From assembly GCA_934699065.1 (NCBI GenBank), contig CAKUWD010000005.1:1-37991 (forward strand): 37,991 bases of DNA, written 5' to 3'. The notes below the pieces were generated by a model. The model searched no databases. It saw only the letters and a list, made by a program, of their open reading frames with translations, and was not told where the DNA came from. This DNA comes from an uncultured Treponema sp. (GTDB taxonomy: Bacteria > Spirochaetota > Spirochaetia > Treponematales > Treponemataceae). The position numbers and the translations under genes are program-made. Each line of letters starts with the position of its first letter. The first letter of the stretch is position 1. Below, piece after piece: positions 8,717 to 16,749 of the stretch.

Positions 8717-10429
8717 GTGCCTGGCAAGATTAAATTCTTTTCCAGAGTAGGAAAAACGAGGATTATTCCGATTGGCTTAAAGATGCTTCTCATCTTTATT
8801 TGTCTTATACTGCTTTCAAATTTTATTACAAATTTTATTTCACTTCAGCTTACTCAACGTCAAATTATCAACTTAAATAATACAATCATGGTAAGTCAGT
8901 TGAAAGAGCTTTATACAACTTCTTCAAATCAGTATCAGATTTATTCGTATTCTGGTAACCGGGAAGAAAGTATTGATGCTATGTGTAAGGTTGCCAGAAC
9001 TGGATTTGATAATGCTAACAGTCTTGCACTTGGGGTAACAAATGATGGAGGAATTGAGTTTTTTACTGATGCAAATGAGCTTGCGGTTTTTCCATCTTTT
9101 GATTCAAATGCCCTAAAGCTGATAAATCAAAATAAAGAGAAGGGAATAGAGGAAGGTTCTATTTCTTTTTCGAGTCCTTATGGAGACTATTTTGGTGTAT
9201 ATAAATATCAGGATGACTGGGGCTACTACATTATCCGCGCTGAGCTTCGTTCTGATCTGGAAAAATCAAATTATAGAATCTATGGAATCATTTCTGCATT
9301 AATCATTATTTTTACGCTTCTATTTGTTGCTGCCGGTTATATAACAATTAACCGTGAGTTCAGATCCCTGCGTTCTTTTACAGATGACCTTATCGAAATG
9401 CAGAAGAAAAAGAAGCTTGATCTTATCGACATTTCAAAGGCTCCTAACGATGACGTTACTTACATGGCGGCTTCCTTCAATTCTCTTTCAATGCAGGTTA
9501 ATAATCTTCTTGATACTTTCCAGAAATTTGTTTCAAAGGATATTGTTGCAAAAGCTTATGCAGGTCGTGATGTAGGTCTCGAAGGAAAGCAGCAGGATCT
9601 TGCAATGCTTTTCTCCGATGTAAAGAGTTTTACTTACCGAACAGAAACTCTTGGAAACGACATTATTGAAGTTTTGAATGTTCATTATAATCGTGTAATT
9701 CATAATGTTCATGAGAACTCGGGAATTGTAGGTTCTATTATTGGAGATGCAATTCTTGCAATTTATGGAACTCTCGATTCAAAACGTTCTAAGGCTTACA
9801 ATGCCGTAATTTCTGCCTGGAACATAACCCGCGCAACTGCAGAACTTAGACAGGAAATGCAGAGCCGCCGCGAAGAAATAGAAAAGCAGCGTAAACTCAC
9901 AGAATCAGAAGAGCGTGTTTTTCAGGCTGTAATGGTAGATGTTGGTGTTGGTGTTGATGGCGGAAAAGTATTCTACGGAACAATCGGCCGTAACGACTTT
10001 GATGATCCTCGTCAGTCTCACATGACAAACACCGTAATCGGCGATACCGTAAATTCGGCATCGCGACTCGAGGGGCTCACAAGAATCTATCACATTCCGG
10101 TAGTCGTTTCCGAATCAATTAAAGATGAAGTAATGGCAGAAACCGCACGTTATAAGTTTATAGAAATCGATACAGTTCAGGTAAAAGGAAAAACAAAAGG
10201 AAAGAAAATCTACTTCCCTTTCGATACAAACGAAATGGACGAAGCACTGCTTGAAAAATATCAGAAGTTTGAAGAGGGCTTAAAGGCTTATTACGACGGC
10301 GACTGGAAAGCAGCCCGCAAAATTTTCAAAGGACTGGAACTGGATGTCACTCAGGTATTCCTTGAGCGAATGGGTACAAAGAGTGCACCTGCAGATTGGA
10401 GCGGAATATGGGCAATGACAACAAAATAA
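8717..10429 (+). CDS. Membrane class III adenylate/guanylate cyclase with HAMP
   Basis: Predicted transmembrane receptor cyclase making cAMP or cGMP. I chose the GTG at 8717 because GGAGG stands 7 nt upstream; the GTG 42 bases earlier has only a distant GGAG. The 570 residues run: TM1 (about 20-42), an extracytoplasmic sensor region, TM2 (about 189-212), a HAMP linker, then the class III catalytic domain. Metal-binding Asp301 (LFSDVKSFT) and Asp344 (IGDAILAIYG) are present, as are the transition-state pair Asn446 and Arg450 (GDTVNSASRLEGL), so it should be active as a homodimer. About 60 residues are inserted between the two halves of the catalytic core, with a coiled-coil stretch (EIEKQRKLTESEER). 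Substrate choice cannot be read with confidence. It heads a four-gene operon with an orphan peptide-binding protein. Confidence 0.92.
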   Translation: MPGKIKFFSRVGKTRIIPIGLKMLLIFICLILLSNFITNFISLQLTQRQIINLNNTIMVSQLKELYTTSSNQYQIYSYSGNREESIDAMCKVARTGFDNANSLALGVTNDGGIEFFTDANELAVFPSFDSNALKLINQNKEKGIEEGSISFSSPYGDYFGVYKYQDDWGYYIIRAELRSDLEKSNYRIYGIISALIIIFTLLFVAAGYITINREFRSLRSFTDDLIEMQKKKKLDLIDISKAPNDDVTYMAASFNSLSMQVNNLLDTFQKFVSKDIVAKAYAGRDVGLEGKQQDLAMLFSDVKSFTYRTETLGNDIIEVLNVHYNRVIHNVHENSGIVGSIIGDAILAIYGTLDSKRSKAYNAVISAWNITRATAELRQEMQSRREEIEKQRKLTESEERVFQAVMVDVGVGVDGGKVFYGTIGRNDFDDPRQSHMTNTVIGDTVNSASRLEGLTRIYHIPVVVSESIKDEVMAETARYKFIEIDTVQVKGKTKGKKIYFPFDTNEMDEALLEKYQKFEEGLKAYYDGDWKAARKIFKGLELDVTQVFLERMGTKSAPADWSGIWAMTTK

Positions 10430-11901
10430 CAAAAATATCAGAAGAGCAGAAAGCAAATCAGATACATAATGAAGTAATGCTCTTTCTTGGAAAGGAGCTG
10501 GAACGCATTCACCAGACTTCTTCTGAGCAGACTTATAATATCGAAAAAGAATATGCAAAATCAAAAAAGAATCATTCGCCTTTTTCGGCCCTGATGCTTA
10601 TCGGTTGTTTTTTAGTTGTATTTGCAATTGCCTTTATAATGACAAAAACAATTTCGTCTCATAATGAAGAAATTTCTGTAAGCGTGGCAGAGTTTGATGA
10701 CCTCAATCTTAAAAATCTCTTGAACACAGTAACTGCAGCTCAGACAAACTACGACAATGCCGTAAAACAGCGTGCAGCAGTTGAAGGTGATATGGCTGTA
10801 AAACTTAAGGCCGCAGAAGATTCTCATACAAACGATATCTTCGTTATTGATTCTATGACCCGCCTTTCAAGAAAAAGACGTGCGGAGCTTATGTATGAGG
10901 CTGATAAGAATTACAAAGAGGCTGTAGCTGCAATTCATGAAGAATATGATGCACAGCTTGTTCAGGCAGAAAAAGAAATCGAAGAATATAAAACTCAGCT
11001 TGCAGAATTTGATACGGCTAAGGTTCAGGCTGCAAAGGAAAAGGAAAAAGCCCTTGATAGTGAACGCAAGGTCAAAGAACTCGAACAAAAGAAAATTAAA
11101 GACCAATACGAAATCCGCATAGCAGATTTAAACAAAAAACTTGCAGATACACAAAAGCAGAATTCAGAAGCAATGCGTTCTGCTGTAAGTGCTGTTTCGG
11201 CACAATATCAGACTGAGCTTGCTTTGCTTGATCCAAAACTTAATGATGAAAAGGCTGGCAGTATAATCCAAAAAACTAAAAATACAGCTGCTCCAGATTT
11301 TAATGCGACTTCTGCATTAGCACAAAAAAATATTTCATCACAAAAGCTTTCAAATACAATGAACGAATATCAAAAGCTTTATGATGATTATAAATATCTT
11401 GATAAAGCAGTAAGAGATGTTCCGCAAAAGAATTCAATTCCGACTTATACAGCAGCCTCACGCGAGCTTGTAAATGAGATGGGTGAAGCATTTGTAAATA
11501 CAACTGCTTCACTTTATAACGAAACTGTTCAGCTCAATGGAAAAATAAACAGTCTTTCGAATGAGCTTACAGAAAGTAAAAAACAGATTTCGGATCAGCA
11601 GGCTTTCTATGAGCAGACTTATGAAACACTTTTATCTCTGGCAAAAACAAACGCAGTAATTGTGTTTGCAACTGATTATGATAACATGCGTGTTTATGTT
11701 ACAGGTAAGGCTCGTTATCTGATTACAGAAGAAGGAGCTGATGCTGAATTTAAGGCTGATAAAACTGTCAAAGGAAAAATCTTCCGAGCCGAAGATGATT
11801 CTTTCTATTTTGAAGTTGGAACAGATAAGAATGGTGAAACATACGAGGTAAATATTGATTCTATAGTACCAGGAACACCTGTGAAAATTTTAAGCAAGTA
11901 A
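10408..11901 (+). CDS. Membrane-anchored coiled-coil protein, unknown function
   Basis: A 497-residue protein I do not recognise. I chose the ATG at 10408 because GGAG lies 6 nt upstream, inside the cyclase gene; the two frames overlap by 22 bases, suggesting coupled translation. A single membrane segment at about 59-80 (FSALMLIGCFLVVFAIAFIM) follows a short charged cytoplasmic head, so the bulk is probably periplasmic. Residues about 100-260 are rich in Lys, Glu and Ala with long heptad-like helices (EKEKALDSERKVKELEQKK). The last 90 residues change to a beta-rich pattern (VIVFATDYDNMRVYVTGKAR). The arrangement suits a periplasmic spacer or clamp working with the neighbouring cyclase and binding protein, but that is inference. 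Confidence 0.8.
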   Translation: MGNDNKITKISEEQKANQIHNEVMLFLGKELERIHQTSSEQTYNIEKEYAKSKKNHSPFSALMLIGCFLVVFAIAFIMTKTISSHNEEISVSVAEFDDLNLKNLLNTVTAAQTNYDNAVKQRAAVEGDMAVKLKAAEDSHTNDIFVIDSMTRLSRKRRAELMYEADKNYKEAVAAIHEEYDAQLVQAEKEIEEYKTQLAEFDTAKVQAAKEKEKALDSERKVKELEQKKIKDQYEIRIADLNKKLADTQKQNSEAMRSAVSAVSAQYQTELALLDPKLNDEKAGSIIQKTKNTAAPDFNATSALAQKNISSQKLSNTMNEYQKLYDDYKYLDKAVRDVPQKNSIPTYTAASRELVNEMGEAFVNTTASLYNETVQLNGKINSLSNELTESKKQISDQQAFYEQTYETLLSLAKTNAVIVFATDYDNMRVYVTGKARYLITEEGADAEFKADKTVKGKIFRAEDDSFYFEVGTDKNGETYEVNIDSIVPGTPVKILSK

Positions 11902-11928
11902 TCAGGACTTTCTGCCGATAATCTAAGT

Positions 11929-13350
11929 ATGGAAGTGGATAATTTTGTAAATGAGCTTCAGACAGCTCTAAACAAAAAACAGGAATGGTATAACTCTGTA
12001 CGTCTGCAGGAAATGCTTATGCAGTATCGGCTTATGTATACCTGCGTAAAAACTCTTTTCGAAACTTTTGTTAAGAAGTCATTAATTGTTCCAGATCCAT
12101 ATAGACTGGATAAAAAGATTTCAGAGATTGTTGTACCAGAGACTTCCGGATTTGCAGAAAGCGAAATTTCTAAGGTTTTTGGAGAGCGGTTTTCGAATTA
12201 TGAGACCATGCTCGACTTTATTTGTACCTACTTCAGATTTTCAATGGAAAATTTTACGATTCAGAAGGTTAAGCAGCTTCTGGATTTGAACAAAGTTTTT
12301 GAGTGGGACAATCTTTCCAGCAACAGTACAAAAATGAATACCCGTGCTCTTGCAATGGTTGTCAGTAATGCAAAAAAAGGTGCACCAAATGTTGTTCAGA
12401 GTATGATTAATGACAGCCTTGATAAATGTGCTCAGTCAACCGGTGAAATAAACAACATGCTTACAGAGCTTGCAGGCTTTTTGCGGGAGCTGTATAAAGG
12501 CGGCCTTAGGCGCGATTTGTTTGATCATCCTGATTTTGATAAGGCGAAGGCTGCAGAATCTTCAGAAGCAGAGCTGGCAGAAATCAAAAGACTTTATGCA
12601 AAAGTAACCGGCAAAAAGAATTTTTATACTGATCTTGTAAATGAAATTATTGAAGAAGATCATGCCCCTGATAAAGACAGAAGACGAGCTGCAGTTCTTG
12701 AACGCCTTCAGATAAAGGAATCTTCAAAAAGTGTAACTGCAAAAAAAGCTGCCGGGCCGGATACAAAAGAAATGCTCATGCAGTCTGTTCTTGCTGTTGG
12801 AGCTACAGCACCAACTCTTGCACAGCTTATTTCAAAACTTTCTGATAATATTGAACTTTTGTATAAAACAAAAAGTACTTTCTTCAGTAAGCTTATAAGT
12901 GCACTCAAAAAGGCATTTCATATTCCGGAAAAAGAACGTATTTGTAATCTTGTAATAAAAGATTCAAAAACCGGAGCAGAACGGACACAGAAAATCAAAA
13001 TAAATGAGTTTATGTCTGACTTTTCTCGTAAAGAACATATTTATAATGGAATTGCAACAAAGGGAATAGAGTATTCAAAAATCCAGTCTTCTTCTGAAGA
13101 TGCAATTTTGAGTTTTGTAAATAAACAGATTTCTGAATTGCAGTCTCTTTTTGTTGTAATCAATGCTTTTGATGCACATTTTAAGCAGGAAGTTGCCACA
13201 GAGTTTAAGACAGGAATAAAAGGTATGCAAATTGAACTTTCTGCCTTGCGCAATTCAATAATAAATGCTAATAAAAAACGCAGCGAATATGTTTCTTATA
13301 AAGAAGAAGCTGCACAAATGCAGAAATTAGGAATTGCGGATAATGTTTAA
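11929..13350 (+). CDS. Helical cytoplasmic protein, spirochaete-type, unknown function
   Basis: A 473-residue, largely alpha-helical protein with no signal peptide or membrane segment. It begins with several aromatic-rich helices (QEWYNSVRLQEMLMQYRLMY), has a Lys/Ala-rich centre (KSVTAKKAAGPDTKEMLMQS), and ends in helices with many Ser and Lys. It resembles conserved spirochaete proteins of unknown function, possibly the DUF5312 group, but I could not confirm that. The ATG lies 27 nt after the coiled-coil gene and shows no strong ribosome site, so it may depend on upstream translation. Its stop lies 8 bases inside the following binding-protein gene. Position three of the cyclase operon implies a role tied to the same process; nothing in the sequence says which. 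Confidence 0.75.
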   Translation: MEVDNFVNELQTALNKKQEWYNSVRLQEMLMQYRLMYTCVKTLFETFVKKSLIVPDPYRLDKKISEIVVPETSGFAESEISKVFGERFSNYETMLDFICTYFRFSMENFTIQKVKQLLDLNKVFEWDNLSSNSTKMNTRALAMVVSNAKKGAPNVVQSMINDSLDKCAQSTGEINNMLTELAGFLRELYKGGLRRDLFDHPDFDKAKAAESSEAELAEIKRLYAKVTGKKNFYTDLVNEIIEEDHAPDKDRRRAAVLERLQIKESSKSVTAKKAAGPDTKEMLMQSVLAVGATAPTLAQLISKLSDNIELLYKTKSTFFSKLISALKKAFHIPEKERICNLVIKDSKTGAERTQKIKINEFMSDFSRKEHIYNGIATKGIEYSKIQSSSEDAILSFVNKQISELQSLFVVINAFDAHFKQEVATEFKTGIKGMQIELSALRNSIINANKKRSEYVSYKEEAAQMQKLGIADNV

Positions 13351-15010
13351 AAATCTAAAAAAAATTGTCGTCTCATTATTATGTACTTCGTTGCTATTTC
13401 CTTTGTTTTCACAGGAATTTGATCCAGACCAGGAATTAACTCCAGAAGAACTTCTTGAACTTGAAAACGCCCGTGAACGTGAAGCCGAAGATAAAGACAA
13501 GCTTTCGGCAGAACTTCAGCAGAATTTTATAATTGTAGAACCACTACGCCCTCATGAGCTTAATCCTCAGCTAACAAATTATGCAAGCGATTCTCAGTTC
13601 CTCGACGGCTTATATGAGGGCCTCTTCAGAACAAGTCCGATTAATCTCGAACCACAATATGCAATTGCAAAAGAGTTTAAAATTTCACGTGATAAAAAGC
13701 GCTGGACAATTATTCTGCGCGATGATGCATTTTTCAGCAACGGAGAAAAAATTACTGCGGAAGCAGTTCGCGACAGCTGGCTCAGAATGCTTGCAAACCC
13801 CTATGCTCCATATTCTTCTCTTTTTGATATAGTGCGGGGAGCAGAAGCTTTTCGTACCGGCAGGGGAAATTATGATGAAGTTGGAATTTATGCAACCGCA
13901 GAAAATGTACTTTCGATTTATCTGAATACACCTGCAAACTATCTGCCAAAAATTCTCTGCCATACTGCGTTTACAATTACCCATAGTAATCCTCAGGTTT
14001 ACAGTGGTGCTTATGAGCTTGAAATCGCAACAGAAAGAAAATACATTCTCAAGAAAAATCCGTATTATTGGGATAAAGCTAATGTAACTCTTGAAAGAAT
14101 TACTTTTGTTCAGTCAGAAAATGCTGATGATAATACTTACTACTACAATACCGGAGCCGTAGACTGGGTTACCGCAAATGTAAATCAGCAGAAGATTTTG
14201 AATCCTTCTTCAATTCAGTTTAATGCAAACTTTGGAACAGGATTTCTGTATTTCAGGGTAAGCAATAGAAAACCTGCAGACAGTAAAACTTCAAAGCTCT
14301 GGGACTATCCGGAATTCCGTAATGCAGTGCTTGAAGCATTTCCCTGGGAAACTATTCATAAAAAATATCTGATTCCGGCAACTACTTTGGTTTATCCTTT
14401 GCCGGGCTATCCACAGATTGATGGCTTTGATTATACAGATGCAATTGAAGCTTCCCTCAAAATGAAAGATGCCCGCGAAAAATACGGAATTCCTGCAGAA
14501 GAAAAGATTCCTCTTGTAATGCATGTTTTTGAAAATGAATTTTCGGAAGCAGAAGAAAATGAAATCCGGAGCGCACTTGAAGCTCTTGGCGTAGAATTAA
14601 TAATGCAGAATATTCCTTCGTATAATTATTATGCGAGTGCTGAAACTGCAGATGCTGATATTCTGATCACTTCCTGGATTGGAGACTTTGCTGACCCTCT
14701 TGCTTTCCTTGAACTTTTCCGTGGAAACTCAACAATGAATTCTTCCGGCTGGAAAAACAGCGAGTTTGACATGCTTCTTGAACAAGCCGCAATAGCTGGT
14801 GAAGAAGAACGCATGAAACTTTTAGGTCAGGCAGAAACAATCCTTCTTGATTCAGGAATGGTGCTGCCACTTTATCGTTCAGTTGCTTCCAGCGTTATAA
14901 ATCTTCAGGAAGTTGGCGGCTGGTTTATAAATGCCTTTGATGTACATCCATTAAAGTATCTTTATAAAAAGCAGCCAAAACTAAAATCAGATAATGTAGT
15001 TATGCGCTAG
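13343..15010 (+). CDS. Oligopeptide ABC transporter substrate-binding protein (SBP_bac_5)
   Basis: Periplasmic solute-binding protein of the OppA/DppA family, about 555 residues. The ATG at 13343 is preferred to the TTG three codons earlier because it gives a good signal peptide (MFKNLKKIVVSLLCTSLLFP, cleavage near LFS-Q). There is no convincing lipobox. After an acidic linker the family core is clear: RPHELNPQLTNYASD, FLDGLYEGLFR, WTIILRDDAFFSNGEKITAE, YILKKNPYYWD, and near the end ITSWIGDFADPLAFLELFR and GMVLPLYRS. No permease or ATPase genes are nearby, so it either serves a transporter encoded elsewhere or acts as a sensor for the membrane cyclase of this operon. Its frame overlaps the previous gene by 8 bases. 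Confidence 0.92.
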   Translation: MFKNLKKIVVSLLCTSLLFPLFSQEFDPDQELTPEELLELENAREREAEDKDKLSAELQQNFIIVEPLRPHELNPQLTNYASDSQFLDGLYEGLFRTSPINLEPQYAIAKEFKISRDKKRWTIILRDDAFFSNGEKITAEAVRDSWLRMLANPYAPYSSLFDIVRGAEAFRTGRGNYDEVGIYATAENVLSIYLNTPANYLPKILCHTAFTITHSNPQVYSGAYELEIATERKYILKKNPYYWDKANVTLERITFVQSENADDNTYYYNTGAVDWVTANVNQQKILNPSSIQFNANFGTGFLYFRVSNRKPADSKTSKLWDYPEFRNAVLEAFPWETIHKKYLIPATTLVYPLPGYPQIDGFDYTDAIEASLKMKDAREKYGIPAEEKIPLVMHVFENEFSEAEENEIRSALEALGVELIMQNIPSYNYYASAETADADILITSWIGDFADPLAFLELFRGNSTMNSSGWKNSEFDMLLEQAAIAGEEERMKLLGQAETILLDSGMVLPLYRSVASSVINLQEVGGWFINAFDVHPLKYLYKKQPKLKSDNVVMR

Positions 15011-15014
15011 GAAA

Positions 15015-15035
15015 AGCCTTTATACTTTAAAGGCT
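15015..15035. terminator. Hairpin between convergent genes
   Basis: An 8-bp stem (AGCCTTTA / TAAAGGCT) with a 5-nt apex lies between the binding-protein stop at 15010 and the GH27 stop at 15020, and includes the last GH27 codons. On the minus strand four Ts follow, so it may end GH27 transcription. On the plus strand there is no T run. It is only a weak candidate. Confidence 0.4.
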
Positions 15036-16345
15036 CTGCAGGCATGCGGTTCCAGAGTAAAGGTTACGCTTGATTTGAAGTTCTTCTTTTTCCAGAGATC
15101 TCTGATAATCAGCTTGTCTTCTTTTTTGTCAACGTTCATTGTAACGGTCTGAGCCTCTTCACTTAAATTGAAATAGGCATAATAAGCGTGGCCGTCTTCT
15201 GTTATGTTACGCCATACAACAACATCTTCATGGCTGCTTGCGCTAAGCTGTTCTGCCTGGTTCGGGCATTTGTCCATGGCAAGAATTTCTTCGTTTGTAA
15301 GCAGACTAAGATTAAAGCTGTCGAGCTGAGGCAGATCAGTTCCAATCATAAGAGGAGCCCGGAAAATGCACCATAGGGTTATCATTGTGCGTGTTTCTTC
15401 TTTTGTAAACTTACACTTCCAGCCCCTCTTCTTTTCGGGTGTTCCGGGAGCGGCCCAGCCCCAGCCAAGACGGTTCATCGGCAGCATATCGCAGTCCGGC
15501 CAGTTTCCATCCCCATTGTGTTTCTGCCATACTTCGCAGCGTTCAAACATGGCTTTAAGAAGCTTCCAGTCGTCCCAAAAGTCGTCGGTAATGCGCCACA
15601 TATTTGCAAAGCTTTCATAATGATGAGCTTTTTCAATAACAGCAGGTCCAGGGCTCAAAGAAAGCACCATAGGCCGGCCTGAGTCTTCAATAGCTTTAGC
15701 CATCAGTTCAATTTCTTTTTCTGCAGAGTAGGGATTATGAGGATACATGTTTGTATTACAGATATCATCAACTTTTACAAAGTCTACACCCCAGTAAGCA
15801 TAAAGCTCAAAAACAGAATCGTAGTAATCCTGGGCGTAAGGGCGGGCAGCATCTACTCCATACATATCCGGATTCCAGCGGCTGACTGAATATGGATTTG
15901 CAATGAGATCGGCAGTAATTTTACTGCCGTCATGTGTTTTAATTGGAAGATGATCATGAGCGGCAAAACGTGGAATACCACGCATAATGTGAATACCAAA
16001 TTTTAGTCCAAGAGAATGAATATAATCTGCAAGCGGCTTAAAGCCTTTTCCTCCCTGGCTGCTTGGAAAACGGTTGGGAGCCGGAATCTGGCGGGAAAAC
16101 TCATCAATACAAAAACGACTGAATGGAATGTACTGAATTCCTTCGGCATTACGGTTACCTGCATCCGGGTCAGACCACTGAATATCAATTACAACATATT
16201 CCCAGCCAAACTGTTTAAGATTTTTTGCCATGTATTCGGCATTTGCACGAACCTGCTCTTCGTTTACCATTGTGTTGTAATAGTCGTAACTGTTCCAGCC
16301 CATTGGTGGCACTGGTGCAGCATTGTTTTTATTGTAGTTTTCCAT
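15020..16345 (-). CDS. GH27 alpha-galactosidase-like glycosidase
   Basis: Retaining glycoside hydrolase of family 27, expected to remove terminal alpha-D-galactose or beta-L-arabinopyranose. The ATG at 16345 has AGAGG 5 nt upstream; the longer open frame runs only into a repeat. The 441-residue protein starts directly with the barrel (PPMGWNSYDYYN) and has no signal peptide, so it acts inside the cell. The likely nucleophile is Asp193 (VDFVKVDDI) and the acid/base Asp255 (MWRITDDFWDDW). APLMIGTDLPQLDSFNLSLL is also typical, and a C-terminal beta domain ends the protein. The usual DDxW sugar-binding motif reads DIQW (54-57), so specificity may differ from classical alpha-galactosidases. It is the last of three genes with the Cys-rich protein and GH51. 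Confidence 0.88.
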   Translation of the reverse strand: MENYNKNNAAPVPPMGWNSYDYYNTMVNEEQVRANAEYMAKNLKQFGWEYVVIDIQWSDPDAGNRNAEGIQYIPFSRFCIDEFSRQIPAPNRFPSSQGGKGFKPLADYIHSLGLKFGIHIMRGIPRFAAHDHLPIKTHDGSKITADLIANPYSVSRWNPDMYGVDAARPYAQDYYDSVFELYAYWGVDFVKVDDICNTNMYPHNPYSAEKEIELMAKAIEDSGRPMVLSLSPGPAVIEKAHHYESFANMWRITDDFWDDWKLLKAMFERCEVWQKHNGDGNWPDCDMLPMNRLGWGWAAPGTPEKKRGWKCKFTKEETRTMITLWCIFRAPLMIGTDLPQLDSFNLSLLTNEEILAMDKCPNQAEQLSASSHEDVVVWRNITEDGHAYYAYFNLSEEAQTVTMNVDKKEDKLIIRDLWKKKNFKSSVTFTLEPHACRAFKV

Positions 16346-16357
16346 ATTTACCTCTGC

Positions 16358-16382
16358 GGTGGTTGAGCTTGTCGAAACCACC
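16358..16382. repeat. Family B palindrome
   Basis: Imperfect palindrome GGTGGTTGAGCTTG...CGAAACCACC between the small-gene stop and the GH27 ribosome site, 3 nt from the latter. Relatives lie at 25747-25813 and 32843-32938. It could form a hairpin in the shared transcript. Confidence 0.75.
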
Positions 16383-16398
16383 TTCTCAATGAATGGTA

Positions 16399-16650
16399 TC
16401 ACCATTTTCCATTTATACAGGCTGCCGTTTTATGCCTTACTCGGAATTGCACAAAACAGCCGCAATCTCTGCAGGTCATTCCGCCTATAAGGTGTGAACA
16501 GGCCTCGCAGATTTTTAGTCTTTTTTCAACAAGGTCATCTCCTGCGTAATCAGTCACCGTTTCTTCAGCAGCCATTTCAGCCACCAGTTCCGGCGTCATA
16601 TCCATTGCAGAAAGACGTGTTTTGTTTTCACATACAGGACAAGGGGTCAT
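16399..16650 (-). CDS. Small Cys-rich, probably zinc-binding protein
   Basis: An 83-residue protein with two Cys clusters: CPVC at the start, then ICEACSHL, TCRDCGCF and a final Cys near ACINGKW. The spacing suggests one or two zinc ribbons. The pattern matches a family of small bacterial proteins of unknown function (possibly DUF6171; unverified). The open frame extends 17 codons upstream, but those codons come from the repeat at 16668-16740, so I chose the ATG at 16650. The ribosome site is weak. Its position between GH51 and GH27 is conspicuous but gives no clear function; a redox, metal or RNA-binding role is possible. Confidence 0.7.
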   Translation of the reverse strand: MTPCPVCENKTRLSAMDMTPELVAEMAAEETVTDYAGDDLVEKRLKICEACSHLIGGMTCRDCGCFVQFRVRHKTAACINGKW

Positions 16651-16667
16651 AGTTTTAGTGCCATATA

Positions 16668-16740
16668 GATTGCCACGCCCTTCGGGCTCGCAATGACGCA
16701 ACTTTTGTCATTGCGAGGAGCAAAGCGACGAAGCAATCCA
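16668..16740. repeat. Family A inverted repeat pair
   Basis: GATTGCCACG...CTCGCAATGAC is followed after about 8 nt by GTCATTGCGAGG...GAAGCAATC, two arms facing each other. The element starts 9 nt past the GH51 stop and would fold into a long stem in RNA. Other copies are at 21549, 22286, 25815 and 28980. Confidence 0.85.
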
Positions 16741-16749
16741 CTTAAATAA

